Positions 52,027-64,000 of a stretch of DNA of 64,000 nucleotides are shown here, in pieces. Numbering within the stretch: position 1 is the first letter of the stretch; each line of letters starts with the position of its first letter. Source of the DNA: Oxyruncus cristatus (lineage: Eukaryota > Chordata > Aves > Passeriformes > Cotingidae). The DNA is taken from contig VXAY01004284.1 in assembly GCA_013399855.1 (NCBI GenBank), positions 1 to 64,000 on the forward strand, in the 5' to 3' direction. Position numbers and translations under genes: made by a program. Under the pieces are notes generated by a model. The model saw only the letters and a list, made by a program, of their open reading frames with translations, made no database searches and was not told the origin of the DNA.

Positions 52027-52339
52027 AATGTTAAAGAAAATTACATGGTTGTGTGATTACTGACAAGGAAAGGAATATCCTAAGTACTAAAATAAAATAA
52101 AATGCCTTTACATTTAAGCACACCATGGTGGAGAGGTATTAATTGAAGTAATTTTCTGTGTTTGGTTTTACTCTTTCTAAAGTGAGTTGTAGCTGTGGAG
52201 ACTATTATTATTGTCTATATGACTGGGGCTTATGCAATGCTTCATTATTAACAGAACACACTTTTCATGGTGATGAACCAGAGTTCATTACAAGAGGGTT
52301 GTCTCTCCACTATGAAAACCCATATTAACTTAGTTGCAA

Positions 52340-52396
52340 AGCTGGCCCTAAAGAGAAGCCAAACACTGTAGCTGGCACTAAAGAGAAGCCACAGAA
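52340..52396 (+). repeat. 30-bp tandem duplication
   Basis: AGCTGGCCCTAAAGAGAAGC (from 52340) recurs with one change 30 bp later (from 52370). Confidence 0.85.
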
Positions 52397-53400
52397 GCCT
52401 AAGGAGGACTTTTGCCCACAAATATGACATGGCATGTTGCTATTTTACAAAACTGGAAGAGAAGCATCCCAGTGCTCAGTCGCCTGCAATATGACTAGGA
52501 TTACAGCAACAGTTTTCTCACATGGGCACAGAAAACTGAGGGAAACTTAACAACTCTCAAACCCTAAATATTACCATCTATTATTACCATCATTAGTTTT
52601 TTTCAGAATTTTAACTCAGCAGTTCTGTTTAGGAAATTATTTTCACTTATGTGCCCTGAGAAGTTCTGACAAGGTGACTATTTTCACAATAAAACAAGAG
52701 TTTAAAAGCTGCTAACCACAAGCACACTTCACAGGTTTTTTATGTACCTATTTACCAGTCAAACTCAATGTGATTTTATCCTCATGCTCAAAATATGTGA
52801 TACAAATACTTGCTAGTGTTGGAAAGTGGCCAAAGCCCAGAGATGAAAGATCTTTGTCAGTGTACCATCAACAATATCAACGATCACATTAAAAAAAATC
52901 CCAGAGATCATTTTACTAGATACTTTTTCACAGTACTATTATTTGAAAGTCAACCAATACTTCCATTATGGTCACTTTCTGGTCAGATAAAAACACTTTT
53001 GTCAACAAAACTGTCCAGAGGATCCAGGAGTCAAGAAAATAGATCTGGATATGGGGATTTGGTCTGGGATTGTATTTACCATGGTGTTTCTGCACATGTT
53101 TGTAATGCACTGGTGTAAAGATTGCCTACTCTTTAGAAATACCAAAGATGGCGCTGGAGTCTATTCTGTAAAATGTTATCACAAAATTCTCTGCTAAAGA
53201 GGTACATTTTAATACACAATAAAGAAAAGATCTCTTAACTCCTTTTCAATCAAAAGAATATAGAATCCTGTGAAAAGCTAACCATTAGTTAACTTTAATT
53301 ACCATTAGTTAACCATTAACTTTTTAAAGTACTTATTGTGCAGGTATTTGAGGTTTGCTTGTTTAATTTCAATGAAGGTCTTAACTGACTGTAAAATTTT
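52397..53400. other. Unassigned DNA
   Basis: No gene recognised. A YY1/CTCF-like AAGATGGCGCTGG sits at 53145-53157. Confidence 0.5.
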
Positions 53401-53474
53401 AATANTATTAATAATATATTATATATATAATATATAATAATATATAATGATATATATTAATATAATAATATAAA
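53401..53474. repeat. A/T-only palindromic repeat
   Basis: TATATAAT, ATATTA and TAATA units over about 74 bp, self-complementary and able to form cruciforms. It contains one N at 53405. Confidence 0.85.
53405..53405. other. Ambiguous base (N)
   Basis: Single N at the start of the A/T-only repeat. Confidence 0.95.
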
Positions 53475-54359
53475 GCTATTCACTGTAAAGAACATCAGAA
53501 TTTTAAAAATGTCTGCGCTGCTAGACCATACTGCTCTAAAAAGGGAACCTGCCAATAGCTCTATTCTCAGCTTGTTTCATGAACAGAATGGGCAAATTAA
53601 GCACTTCAAGGTATAATCACAGGCAGAGGCTAGTTTGGGATGGGGAGAAATATTCCAGAAACTGTATCTAAAATGTTTGGATTGAAAACATTGTCTTTCT
53701 AATTCTGCTTGAGGAGAATCAAGCAGGAAAGCATATATGAAATGCAGCTGTATGCACACAAAAAGATTCAAATCTCACTATTCAGGATGTGAACATATGA
53801 GTGTAACATGTTGTGACCCAAAGTTCTTCCAGACTGTCAGGATCATCAATGACAAAACACGAGTCATCTAAAGAGGATCCAAAGGGTAAATAATCACATG
53901 GAATTGCACTGAATCAGGCCTTTTTATTGTCCTGCAAAGCTATTGCTATATGATCCTTAGGGCCAGCCTTTTGTTCTCTGCTGAATCCCTGGTGCCTGAG
54001 TTAAAGATCTGAAAAGCAAGCTTCCTACCCTGGTGCAGTCCTCAGACTTTTATCCATTACGTCTCTTTCATGTAAGCACTGATGCAATTGCAACGGGTCT
54101 GACGGGCTTGGATGACTGGATAAAGGATGAGAAATGCAAGTTATTTCTTCTCTATCCTCCTAGTTGTGGGGAATGATGCAGGAAGAAACAGGAAAAACCA
54201 GCACATCAATATCTGGTTGTGAGCCTGATATCACTGGCAGAATATGGGGGGTTTTACGATGGGTTGTTCTACCTGACATCAGGCTGGAATGTAACAGATA
54301 GGGTTTAGCTTTCTCAAAGAGGGAAAATGATCTTTCCAAAAGAGTTGGCAGGTGTCATG
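53475..54359. other. Unassigned DNA
   Basis: No recognised feature. Confidence 0.5.
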
Positions 54360-54595
54360 GAAACAGCTTTAAACTAGATTTAAAGGGAGGTAGCCCTGTA
54401 TGTTAGGGACTTTGATGATGGTGATGGTAGGATTGTGTGTTTAAGGGTAAGAATCAAGGGGAAGGCCAACAATGAAGATATGGCAGGAGTCTGTTACAGA
54501 CAACCTAATCAAGATGAAGAGGAAATCAAAATATTTTATAAGTAACTGGGAGAAACATTACGATTTCTTGCTTGGGTGCTAGGATTATTTTCCCC
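54360..54595 (+). mobile_element. CR1-like LINE fragment, endonuclease region
   Basis: Contains GCTTTAAACTAGATTTAAAG, a phrase I associate with bird CR1 elements, and then a frame reading DMAGVCYRQPNQDEEE and LGETLRFLAWVLG. These match the VGVYYRPPNQ and LGE..LALVLVGDFN parts of the CR1 apurinic endonuclease. An in-frame stop separates the two, and the GDFN catalytic text is destroyed by a small deletion. Ends are approximate. Confidence 0.55.
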
Positions 54596-57500
54596 AGAAA
54601 ATACAATTATTTATAATCATAGTGTCAGTTCTCAAATCAAATGAGCTGTTATCTATGTCAGTAAAAGTGCCACTCTTCTTCCACCCCACACAACGTGGGA
54701 TTAATGATACAAAATAATAAGCGGAGAAGTTAAATTCCAAAAATTTATCTTGGCTGTGCCACAGCTGGGCTAGCAGTGTGTCTAATCCCGTCCCAAAGTA
54801 AGTGTACAGGGAAGAGCAATAGAAATAATTAGAGGGGCAGAAGTTCTTGGCACAAACATAGCCTATATAACACTAAGGGGAGAAGGAAACGGTTAACAGT
54901 GAGTGAAATCTGAAGAGTAGTGTAGAAAATTAGTCACTTCTGTTTTGCACTCCCTCCTAGAAAGAGATCAATGAGAAAAAGAAACTGATGCAAAACAAAT
55001 TGAAAGGAAATCATCTTCGCACAGTGCACTGGAAACTGCAAAATTCACATTGTCCTACAGTTAGATTGTGGGCACTCAGCACAAGAAAAAAAAAAAATCA
55101 GGATTTTTTCAGAGGAGGGAAATCAGAGCCAGTGTCTCAGGGCAGTACACTAATTGCCTGCAGGCATCAGCCTTTAACTCATGTTCTTTATCCCAGTAAC
55201 ATTGCTGAGGAAGCTAGATGCATTGAGGTAGGTGAGGTACTCCTGTTCTTTAGGGTCTCAGGTCTTACCACTCACCTCCAGAGCAAGTAATCCTAATTAA
55301 TTGATTAATGAACGAAGGAACAATGAGCTTTACCTCTTCAGTGCTACTTAATCCAAGCAGTGGCTCTGCCACAGGAGCCCTTTACCAAGAGGATTTACAC
55401 AAAACACATGAGCTTCCCATCCTGGTACCCAAAACCCCTGTCCCCAGCCTCAAGCTTATCTGATGGATATTTAAATACAAAAGAGGAGCAAACCTCTTTA
55501 AGGCTGCTCTGAGCAGCAAAAGCTGAGTGTTGGTGCTGCCCGTGAAATTATCACAGAAACCACCTTAACAGATCATTTCATTTACTGCAGGTTGATTGGG
55601 GTAGAATTAGTCAGACCTAATGAGGAAGTCAATAGATATATGTGTTTATCTTTCTGGCATTACATTGTCTGTATTCGAAACACCTCCGCTCCCAGAGCAT
55701 GCCTACTGTCAGAACCTATCAAGAATACCCTTAATCACTAGGTTCTCTGTGTTTCCATGCGAGTCTCTCTCCCTGGTATTTTTAATATAGCTTGTGTCTC
55801 ATCCACAAAGCTGTCAATTTCATGAAATGCATCTCTCAATCTTTCCTTCTTATGCACATCTACATTTCTGATGATATCTAAATAACTCAAATGGAAGGCT
55901 GAGCATCCTGTTTTAAAAGTATGAATATTCATCATTATCAGTCTGTTTCGGTACATTTGAAGCAGTTAAAAAAGTTGCTTTATTTTTGTGGAATGCTGCA
56001 ACAAGTTCTCATGGGCAGCAAAAAGCCCACCTCAGAGGTGAGCACCTCACATACCTCTGAGGAGTCACTGACAAACTTAACTGAAAGCTTATTTCAGGCT
56101 GGGATCCTGGGCTCTTTTTTTGCCTTTATTAGATTCAATTCATTGTCCTGTCACTGTTTTGGACTGATTTTCATACTATCACTCTACCTATTTTTGTCTT
56201 TTACTCCCTGTCAAAAATACCTCCATGGTATTTAGAGAAAGCTGATTTATAGATTAATTATAGCAAAATGGTTGAATAATAAATGAATTCTAGCAAATTG
56301 ACACCTTTTATTTGTCTTTGCTGAAAAGATGTTTCTGGTTTATCACCAGCCTAAAAGAAACCTGAATATCTGTAAAAAGCAGGACAACTAACATGTTAAA
56401 ATCTAATTGGTTTAATGCATCTTTTTTCCTCACTGGGTCTGGGCAGAGTGGGTTCTCTGAGGAGGTTTTCTTTCTTTTCTTTTGCTTTCTTTTCACCCAA
56501 GAGGGTGCTTCAGAGAACATTATCCAAACCAGCAGGTGTTAATTCACTCTCCATCCCTGCCAATGTCTCTGTTGGTCTCTGTTTCTAGACTTCCATAAAT
56601 CCACAAACCAACACTCTTTGAGCAGAGCCTCTGCAACCTGCAAGAAAATTTGTTCTTTGTCATTTACTGTCCACAAAATCCTTTAGGATGGTCTCCATGA
56701 TATGAAATTATTCCTATTTACAATATCAGCATTCCAAAACTCAGGCCAATGTGTTTTTACCTATTTATTTCTCTGCTTTCTGGAGAACTGCAAGCAGGGG
56801 AAAAAAATAATCATTCAAATTTTTTAAAAGTTTATGTCTTGTCCTACATCTTGGCTTAATCTGTTTCTAAGGACATGTGGATAGTGTTCAAGTTCCTGTA
56901 ATATTTCAGAAGATAATTTCATGCGGATAATGGAGCGTGGGCATAGATCAAATGCTGGAGAATCAAAGACTGTCCTTCTAGGCAACTTACTGGAATAATT
57001 TAAAGTTGAATCCTGAAGGTGCTGGCATCAGCTTCAAGTCTTCAGCACTGTTTGGGATTTGGTCCATAGAGAGAGAATAAATGGAGTGTAGATAAGCAGA
57101 GTTATTTTTAAGAGCTATCTCCCACTATCATCTGTCCTTTACAGAACTGAACAGGCTAAATGACAGTGTCAAGGAAAGCTTTTTGTACTCTAAACTACGA
57201 GAAACTCCTCAGATTATTAGCAAACATCAGTGAACACATCTTTTCCTCAGATTTCACAATCTCTTTACAAAATCTGTGAGAAAAGCTACAAAAATGTTTT
57301 AAGTTAATGGTCCTAGGCACACCTGTGAAAGAACCTCTGGATTGTTTAATACAAATGTGTTTAAAAAGCCTGATAATTATATTTTCATTAACTTGCCTTC
57401 AGAAGAAGACACACATATCTGATTCTTCTTTCCCTCCCTAAAATTTTGAACTTTGCTCTTCAAAGTTGATTTCTTTGCCCTAAAAGCCTCGATTTCCTTG

Positions 57501-57853
57501 AACAATTATTTCTGAGTTTGTTTTCTCCCTGGATGTCTATGCTGAAGACTGAAATATTCTGGCTTTTCTTAGAGCTTTCATTCCCTGTATACAATTTTTA
57601 ACCTGAATTCAGCTGCAACAAATAAACCACAAAAAAATATTAAATAAATAAATAAATTGACAGTTAAATTCTTTAGCCTTCAGGATCAATTCTGCAAGGA
57701 GAGTTTTAAGGACTGTACAGAGGTCATGGGGAGGAGGCAATACTTATTATTTAGAGCAGGGGGTATATTTACATATTTATTAGTTTGAGTATGGATTGTT
57801 TTTTTTGTTACATGAAAATATACTTGGGGAAGAACATTTAAGTCACTTCCCTT
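54596..57853. other. Unassigned DNA between two CR1 pieces
   Basis: I looked for CR1 reverse-transcriptase motifs in the same orientation to join the pieces at 54.4 and 57.9 kb and saw none. Two separate insertions are therefore more likely than one long copy. The rest shows no recognised feature. Confidence 0.5.
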
Positions 57854-58099
57854 GCTGAGTCAGGGGAGGTTTAGTTTAGATATCAGGAAAAGTTTTTTCA
57901 TCCAAAGGGTGGTCGGGCACTGAAAAAGGTTCCCCAGGGAATTGGTCACAGCACTGGTCTGAGTTCAATAAACACTTGGACAACATTCTCAGGCACATGG
58001 TGTGATTACTGGAGTGTCCAGTGCAGGGGCAGGAGTTGGACTCAATGATCCTTATGGGTCCCTCCCAACTCAGTATATTCTGTGACTCTGTGAATCTAT
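57854..58099 (+). mobile_element. CR1 LINE 3' end
   Basis: Contains GGGGAGGTTTAG, ATCAGGAAAAG, AAAGGGTGGTCGGGCACTG, CCCAGGGAATTGGTCACAGC and TTGGACTCAATGATCCTTAT, then GGGTCCCTCCCAACTCAG, in the order of the CR1 3' end. It finishes with three diverged 8-mers of the ATTCTATG type (ATTCTGTG, ACTCTGTG, AATCTATA), the standard CR1 tail. It is 5'-truncated at about 57854, as most CR1 copies are. Confidence 0.93.
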
Positions 58100-58220
58100 A
58101 AAAAATCAGAATGAGATTTTGTGAAAAAGGTAACATTCTGTAGTACAGAAGTTATGCTGAATTCTAAAGCAAAGCCTTACAGTAGTGGAAAAGTGAATAT
58201 ATTCTTAGTAAATATTTTAC
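58100..58220. other. Unassigned DNA
   Basis: No recognised feature. Confidence 0.5.
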
Positions 58221-58251
58221 GTGGGGTTTTTTTTGTTTGTTTGTTTGTTTT
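58221..58251 (+). repeat. (GTTT)n microsatellite
   Basis: Poly-T then four or more GTTT units. Confidence 0.9.
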
Positions 58252-61200
58252 CATTTGTGGTATTGTAATTAAAAAGTTGCATAAATCTATATTGTACTTT
58301 CCCTCACTGTATAAAATTTGGACTCCAAAACATTATACAAATAGGAGTCAGTGCTACTGATATACTTTTGTGTTTTTAAAAAATAAGCATATAAATAAAT
58401 GGATAAAAAATATGGTAGTAAGAAGAATTGTTAATTATGTGATGTCAGTGCTTATGCACTGATCTAGTGCATTCCCCACCATGTTCTGTACATCTTCAGT
58501 GATGCAATGGTTCATACTTTTACATGTAACTTTTAAATGTAGTAGAGTTGTTCTACAAATCTGAGAAATAATAATATTTTTTTAAAACTCTACTACATAG
58601 AAAATGATGTCATAAACATAGAAGGCTACTTACAAATCAGATATTCTTAGGTAGCTTCAAGTGAATAAACAAAATACTCTATGTGCCACACTTGAACTTT
58701 TTATGTTATGAACAGATTTCTATTATTGCTGCACACAGAAATCTGCATGCACAGGAAGGAGATTGTTCTTAGTCCTTGGACAGTTAACAGCACTATGCTG
58801 CCTGCTGTTGAAACTGTCTTTTACACATCAGCCCAACACCAGGTTTCAAATTTGTTTGGTGAGCTGTCCACTATGGAAACACCTAGACGTGGTGCACTCA
58901 TATCACAATGGGACCCAATACTCCTTTCTCCAGAATTAATTCTGCAAGATCTCCTGAGTAAGACGTCAGACCCTATACGGTGATTAATAAAGTTATTACT
59001 TACTACTGAGAAGCCATTGTTCATTACAGAAGACATTACCACTTTGCACTGAATAATTGTGGACCCTGGAAAAACATGAAACATTCATATGATTCAAAGC
59101 TATAATAATTATAACACTTAGCAATGATGCAGCTCTTCACATCCCCAAAGTGATGAATGAAGATGAATTAATTACTCCTTCCAACACAAATACAAAGGAG
59201 ACCAGTGAAGGGCCATGAGAGTGGAGGAAAACTGAAAGATCCCCCTAATAGATATCTTCTTGTAGGGACATCCTGAGCTAGAAGGATGACATTTCTCCCT
59301 GAAGAGGGATGAGGACAGTGACTGAAGATGTGTGGGAACCATCTTTTGCACCCCAGACACTCTCTGAATCATTGTGCACTAGTACCTGGGACAGAATTCC
59401 AAGACATAGTATCTTTTCTTAATAATTCCTGAAAGACCAGAGAGCAGCAAGCTCAGGTGGCAACTGTTCTTCACACAGTCCCTGTTCTCCACCTCTTTTC
59501 ACAGGAATTGGACTCAAGAGAATAACTGTGTGCCTCTTCCATGACATAAAGACACAACCACAAATGCAATTAAACCTCACCAGAGGTGTCTAGTGACGAA
59601 ACCCAAACAATGTGCAACTCACTCCATCATGATCACTGGGAAAGAAGAGCGTATGTACTGAAGTGACTTCTCCAAGACTTTTCAGGCAAACTATAACCAA
59701 AGCTAGCCAAGAATGAAACATTGCACTTGAGAAATTGCATTGAAATTTGTTCTCTTGCATTGGGTCAAACTCACTCCAGCAGATCTCTGTTTGACTACCT
59801 GTTACAGAAACCTGATTGTAATAGTGTTTTCAATTGATCTCTGAAAATTATACTTGAAAAACACCTCCTCCGGTCTTTTCCCCACTCCTCAACCCCCAAA
59901 CAAGAAAAGAAAAAAAAAAGACCCATGAGAAAAAATCCAAACCAAAACAGAGCACATGAATTGAAAGTAGAAGATGCGCTTATTCTACAGTTGTAAAAAT
60001 GTGTTGTACAGAACCCAGGGCTATTAGCCTTTTGTTCCTCTTGCATCATGCCAACACATATTAGAAAGACTCTGTTTTTCTAATGTGCCCTGCATTATGC
60101 CTTAGAGTGATAATAACTCTAGCAGCTGATATGTAAAGCAAAAGGAATTTCCATGAGTATGATCCACCTTGCAGTTCTAGGTATGCAAACCACTCATTCA
60201 TTATGTGAAAATACTTCCTTCCTTTATAGTTGTTTTTTTATTGTTAATGGGCTCTCAGAACTTCCATTCGAAATGCTAATTAACAGTGTTAAGCAGCAAA
60301 AAATCTTCAAAAGACTTTTCGTATTTATGAAAAGAGAAGAGACAAGAATTTGAGGAAGATTAAATGGATATAAATACACTAAGGCAAGCTGTGGGGTAAT
60401 GTGGGTAAATGGTTGGGCAAACACCTGTTTGCTGGGTGTCAGTGTAGCATTTCTATTTTGGCACATACAATAGTAAAATACACTCAAGCTGCATGTATTT
60501 TAAATCTGTAGTTTATATCAAGGGGTACAGTGACACTGGCAGAGTAGATATCTGTCAGATTTTTTTGTCACTGAAAAAGCTGTAAAAAGTTCAAGCTTGA
60601 TTTTCTCCTTCCTTTCCTTAAAGTAAGTCAGCACTGACATCAGTGGTTACACTGGTGTAAAATTGGGATGAGAGAGAGGTGAATAAGCATCCTAATTTAT
60701 TATTTCATGCCATTTTTCTTTTTAGAGTTTAGTCCCATAGTTCTCCAGAACAGCAACCAAAATCAGTGATATTGTGCCTGTCTAACGGTTATTCACAATG
60801 GAAAATGAAAAATAGTTTTCTTCTTTTTCTTTTTGAAACTGTATATGAAAGCCTGCAGGCCTATTTGCTCCCTTTTTCTCCCCAAAATATTTTCCAATGT
60901 CAGAAACACAGGTTTTGTTCCATGCTGTGGTCAACCTGGAGTGCACCATCACAAGGACTGCAGGAACAAAGACAGTGGAAGTGGGAACTTTTGCATTCAG
61001 ATTCCCTTCTTGGTTTTATGCCAATTCAATTAAAAAACTACAAAATAGCTGGATTAAAATCCATGCATTGCTGGCCCCCATTGCTGGGCAATTAAGGATG
61101 AATTCGGTTCAATATTCACTCTCAAATCATAGCTATTGAAGGCATGCTTCCAGTAATTATTTATTTACCCTAGGAGTAAAAAAAACCAATAACAGCAGGA

Positions 61201-63680
61201 ACTATGAGGCAGGGATTTCATTTTTTATTCCTCTTGCATAAAGCAGATGCAACTAACTCACCTGATATTATGGTTTCATTTTGAAGATGAAATGGAAACT
61301 GCTGTATATTTATGCAGACTGGTCATGCGTATTTCAGAGGTGCTCAGGGGTGTATCAAGCTGGGTTACTCAGCCAAGCCAAAATATATGCAGGAGGGACA
61401 GGTTTGTCATGGTTATTTCTAGGTGCTCAGGGTGGAATGTTGGGTTTCTGACTTTCAGAGCATCCTTGCTCAGAGAAGACATTGAAGCATTTCCCATCAG
61501 ATACTTCATCCCGTCACAATATGGACAATTAAATTGTGCTCATTGGCCCCAATTTTTTTTCCCTGGAAGATACCTCAGGCAGCATCTCCCTTTCTTTCTG
61601 CTGTGCCAACAAGGGCACCATCAGCTGTTCAGGAATAAGGGTGAAGAGCTCAATTTTAAAGTCCTTCCTGTACATAAAATCCCTGTACCTCCTCTGGAAA
61701 TTTCACCTGAGCAGCAATGATAACAGTGGTAAAATCACGTCAGATCAATGCCATCAGGATATTAAGAAATTTTTAATCTTTTCATTGTGAAAAAAGATGA
61801 TGAATGTGGGTTTAACACAGAGGGACGTGTTACATCCTATAATTACCCAGTAATAATATATGTACCACTACAGATGTTCCTTCACAGAATTTCTTTGATA
61901 AGTCATCTAGTTCTAAGGTAAGCATATTCTTTTAAAACTACCAGCCCTAAAATCCCTATAACACATTAAAGATCACTCACTTTTTATAGTAGCTGTAAAC
62001 ATTTAATGACTGATGATTAAATGCACAGCGAACTTATTAAAACCTGAAAGAATTAATTAATTCAAATTGTCAGGAGATGTAAATTTGAAATTAGTTTTAA
62101 TAATTCTGCATAAAGTGTAACTCTTTTTAAAATAAGTGCATCTAATCATGAGAGACATTTTTTCCTATTTTTACATCCTAAGTTTTAATCCACTTTTGTG
62201 TTTCCCTTTCAAAATACTGGGCATTGGTTTAAAGGAAAAAAAAATTGAAAATACGCCAAATAAGAAAAAACATGCTCCTGGTGGGCCTTCCTTTAATGCC
62301 ATAAAAGAAATGGTAGAAATATTTGTTTGAAGAAATAACATTACCGCAAATGAGGAAACTGATTGATTGATTGATTAAAACAAGACATCTTTGCTTTTTC
62401 TTCATTCTCTCTTGCTTTGTTTCAGGTTTTTTTTTTTTTTTAGTTTTGGTTTGTACTAGATCTACAGGAATAGTTGATACCAGCAGTGAAATGCTTTCTT
62501 TGCTCAGCATCTTCTCATCAGATTACAACATGGTAAGAAACATGCCAACTTGCCTCACACAGCATCATGTGCCTCACATTACTCAAGGTTACCTGCAGTC
62601 TATGTAATGTGTAATTTTAGCAATGTAGTACTGTTAAAATCCAGGTGTTCAGGTTTAAAGGTTGTATCTATAGTCCAAACCTATGGACATCTCAGTTTTC
62701 CACATTATCGTTTGTGAAGAACATGCATGGTTGTATTTGATACAGTTTAAAGGATAGATGTGCTGACTGCACATTCCATTTAATATGGCTTTTACCCTAA
62801 ATTTTACTATGTATCACAATTCTGTTTCATTAATTTTCCTTTTCCGTGCAGCTATCTCTGGTGCTCACATATATTATATTTTTGCCTGGGACAGTGAACC
62901 CCCCCCAAGACCAGCACACCTATGAGCTTCTGGATCAGAATCATTTGTAACGAGAAAGCTTTAGATGTGATTATTTTATCCTCCAATGGCTCATTTCAAG
63001 ACAAATGCTAAATACTATGCTGAGAGTACGGAGAGGGAAGCTAATGATCTCCAGTAATTTAAACATATAAACTAGCTTTGGCTCTCTATACCATTTTCCC
63101 AAGTGCTGAGTCCTCGATTAATGCTTGTGTTATTCCTTCCCTTAGTTTATGAAAGAGTATCCATGCCTTCAATTCTCCTTCCTTAAATGACATTTAGATA
63201 GTAGAAAAATCAAAATAATGTCATAAATAACATATTTAGAGTGTGACTACTCCTTTCTCAAATTGCATCCCAGCTTAAACAAAAGTAAGTGGAGACACCT
63301 CCAGTGTGTGAATGGGAGGGTGCATATTGCATATCAGCGTGAGGGTTTCTTATTTACATGTTGCTCATATTTATGCAAGCTAAAGATGTTTACAGCTGAG
63401 GCTGATGTCACCTTCCCCAGGAATCTCAGGCACTGGTCAAGGCTACAAACAGCAGGTGCAATCAAGCTCATAGCATGTTTTTCATGGAAAGAGAGAAGTG
63501 CTATAGCCTGGGAGGGCGTGGGGGGAAACTAACGCAATTCTCTTTGAAAAGATAGCCGACATTTTCAAAAAACAAGCACTGTACATTAGTTCAGGTTATT
63601 TAATGGCTTTCATGTTGTAGGAGTATTTGCCAGTGATGAAAATGTTTCAGAGCCAATCACACCGCGGTGCCACGCAGCCT
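58252..63680. other. Unassigned DNA with the longest ORF of the window
   Basis: No recognised gene. The 157-codon plus-strand ORF at 61247-61720 is the longest in the window but has no recognisable domain, is overlapped by another ORF at 61536-61790, and lacks an obvious promoter or splice context. A (GATT)n run lies at 62361-62377 and a poly-T run at 62427-62441. Confidence 0.5.
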
Positions 63681-63689
63681 GCCGTGCTC

Positions 63690-63830
63690 GGAGGCCAGTG
63701 TTTAAAATAACCCTTATGTATTATTCATTAAGAGATGATGTTTATGCAAATTACAGAAGCATGTTACTAATCTGGCCATCTGGGGTTAATAACACCAATA
63801 AAAACAATAGCAATAATAATGATAAAAAAA
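63690..63830. promoter_or_regulatory. Possible conserved noncoding element
   Basis: A dense set of homeodomain-like TAAT/ATTA sites with a perfect octamer ATGCAAAT (63744-63751), two E-box-like CATCTG/CCATCTGG texts and GGTTAATAAC (63784-63793), followed by an AATA-rich run. This composition is typical of developmental enhancers, but conservation cannot be seen from one sequence. Confidence 0.25.
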
Positions 63831-64000
63831 ATACATACATAGTTGCTCCCTGATCAAACTAGCAAGATTTGAGTCATCCCCAGAATCTATATAACAAATG
63901 CTAATTCTCCTTCATTAAATGCATTAAAAGAATTCAAACCTTACCTGGTTAGCTTTGTAGGGCCCTCAGATTTTCTGTGTGAAATATCTGACTGTGTGGG

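Noticed and set aside
51795..52063. Three overlapping hydrophobic ORFs resembling membrane proteins
   Set aside because: Phenylalanine, leucine and cysteine content comes from the T/G tract; all three frames are open, which indicates composition, not coding.
1..64000. Prokaryotic-type systems (operons, CRISPR arrays, phage islands)
   Set aside because: No dense ORFs, ribosome binding sites or regularly spaced repeats. LTRs, CR1 and base composition indicate vertebrate nuclear DNA.

Overview
The window looks like vertebrate nuclear DNA, most likely from a bird and possibly a passerine. It is AT-rich and gene-poor. It contains several long terminal repeats (LTRs) that I recognise from general knowledge of bird endogenous retroviruses, two fragments of CR1 (the dominant bird LINE), and one decayed non-LTR retrotransposon of the endonuclease/reverse-transcriptase type. 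I found no operons, CRISPR arrays, rRNA, tRNA or recognisable protein-coding exons. The window is best read as an intergenic or deep intronic interval. Family names come from sequence recognition, not a database search, so they are inference.

Layout: 1-1294 unassigned; 1300-1883 solo ERVL-type LTR (+) with a 5-bp target duplication; 2384-3474 long solo LTR (-); 3480-8940 unassigned with three T/G or A/C low-complexity tracts; 8941-~9430 5' half of an LTR (+) of the same family as 2384-3474; ~13160-13390 a small CpG-rich island; 23251-23397 assembly gap; ~25297-25750 weak LTR-like segment; 25886-26032 A/C tract; 33739-33801 21-bp minisatellite; 37263-37676 LTR (-); 38172-~39066 LTR (+) interrupted by an assembly gap; ~39979-41285 decayed LINE (-) with reverse-transcriptase and zinc-finger remnants; 51791-52026 T/G tract; ~54360-54595 CR1 endonuclease fragment; 57854-58099 CR1 3' end. 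The rest is single-copy-looking AT-rich DNA.

No gene set works together here: every coding trace is a mobile-element relic. The most informative feature is the LINE at 40-41.3 kb. It is much better preserved than the ancient LINE debris usual in bird genomes, which makes relatively recent activity, perhaps after horizontal transfer, worth testing. I see no evidence of an undescribed functional system. The best leads are that LINE, GC-rich CTCF-like and G-quadruplex motifs inside or near LTRs, and a possible conserved noncoding element at the right edge.
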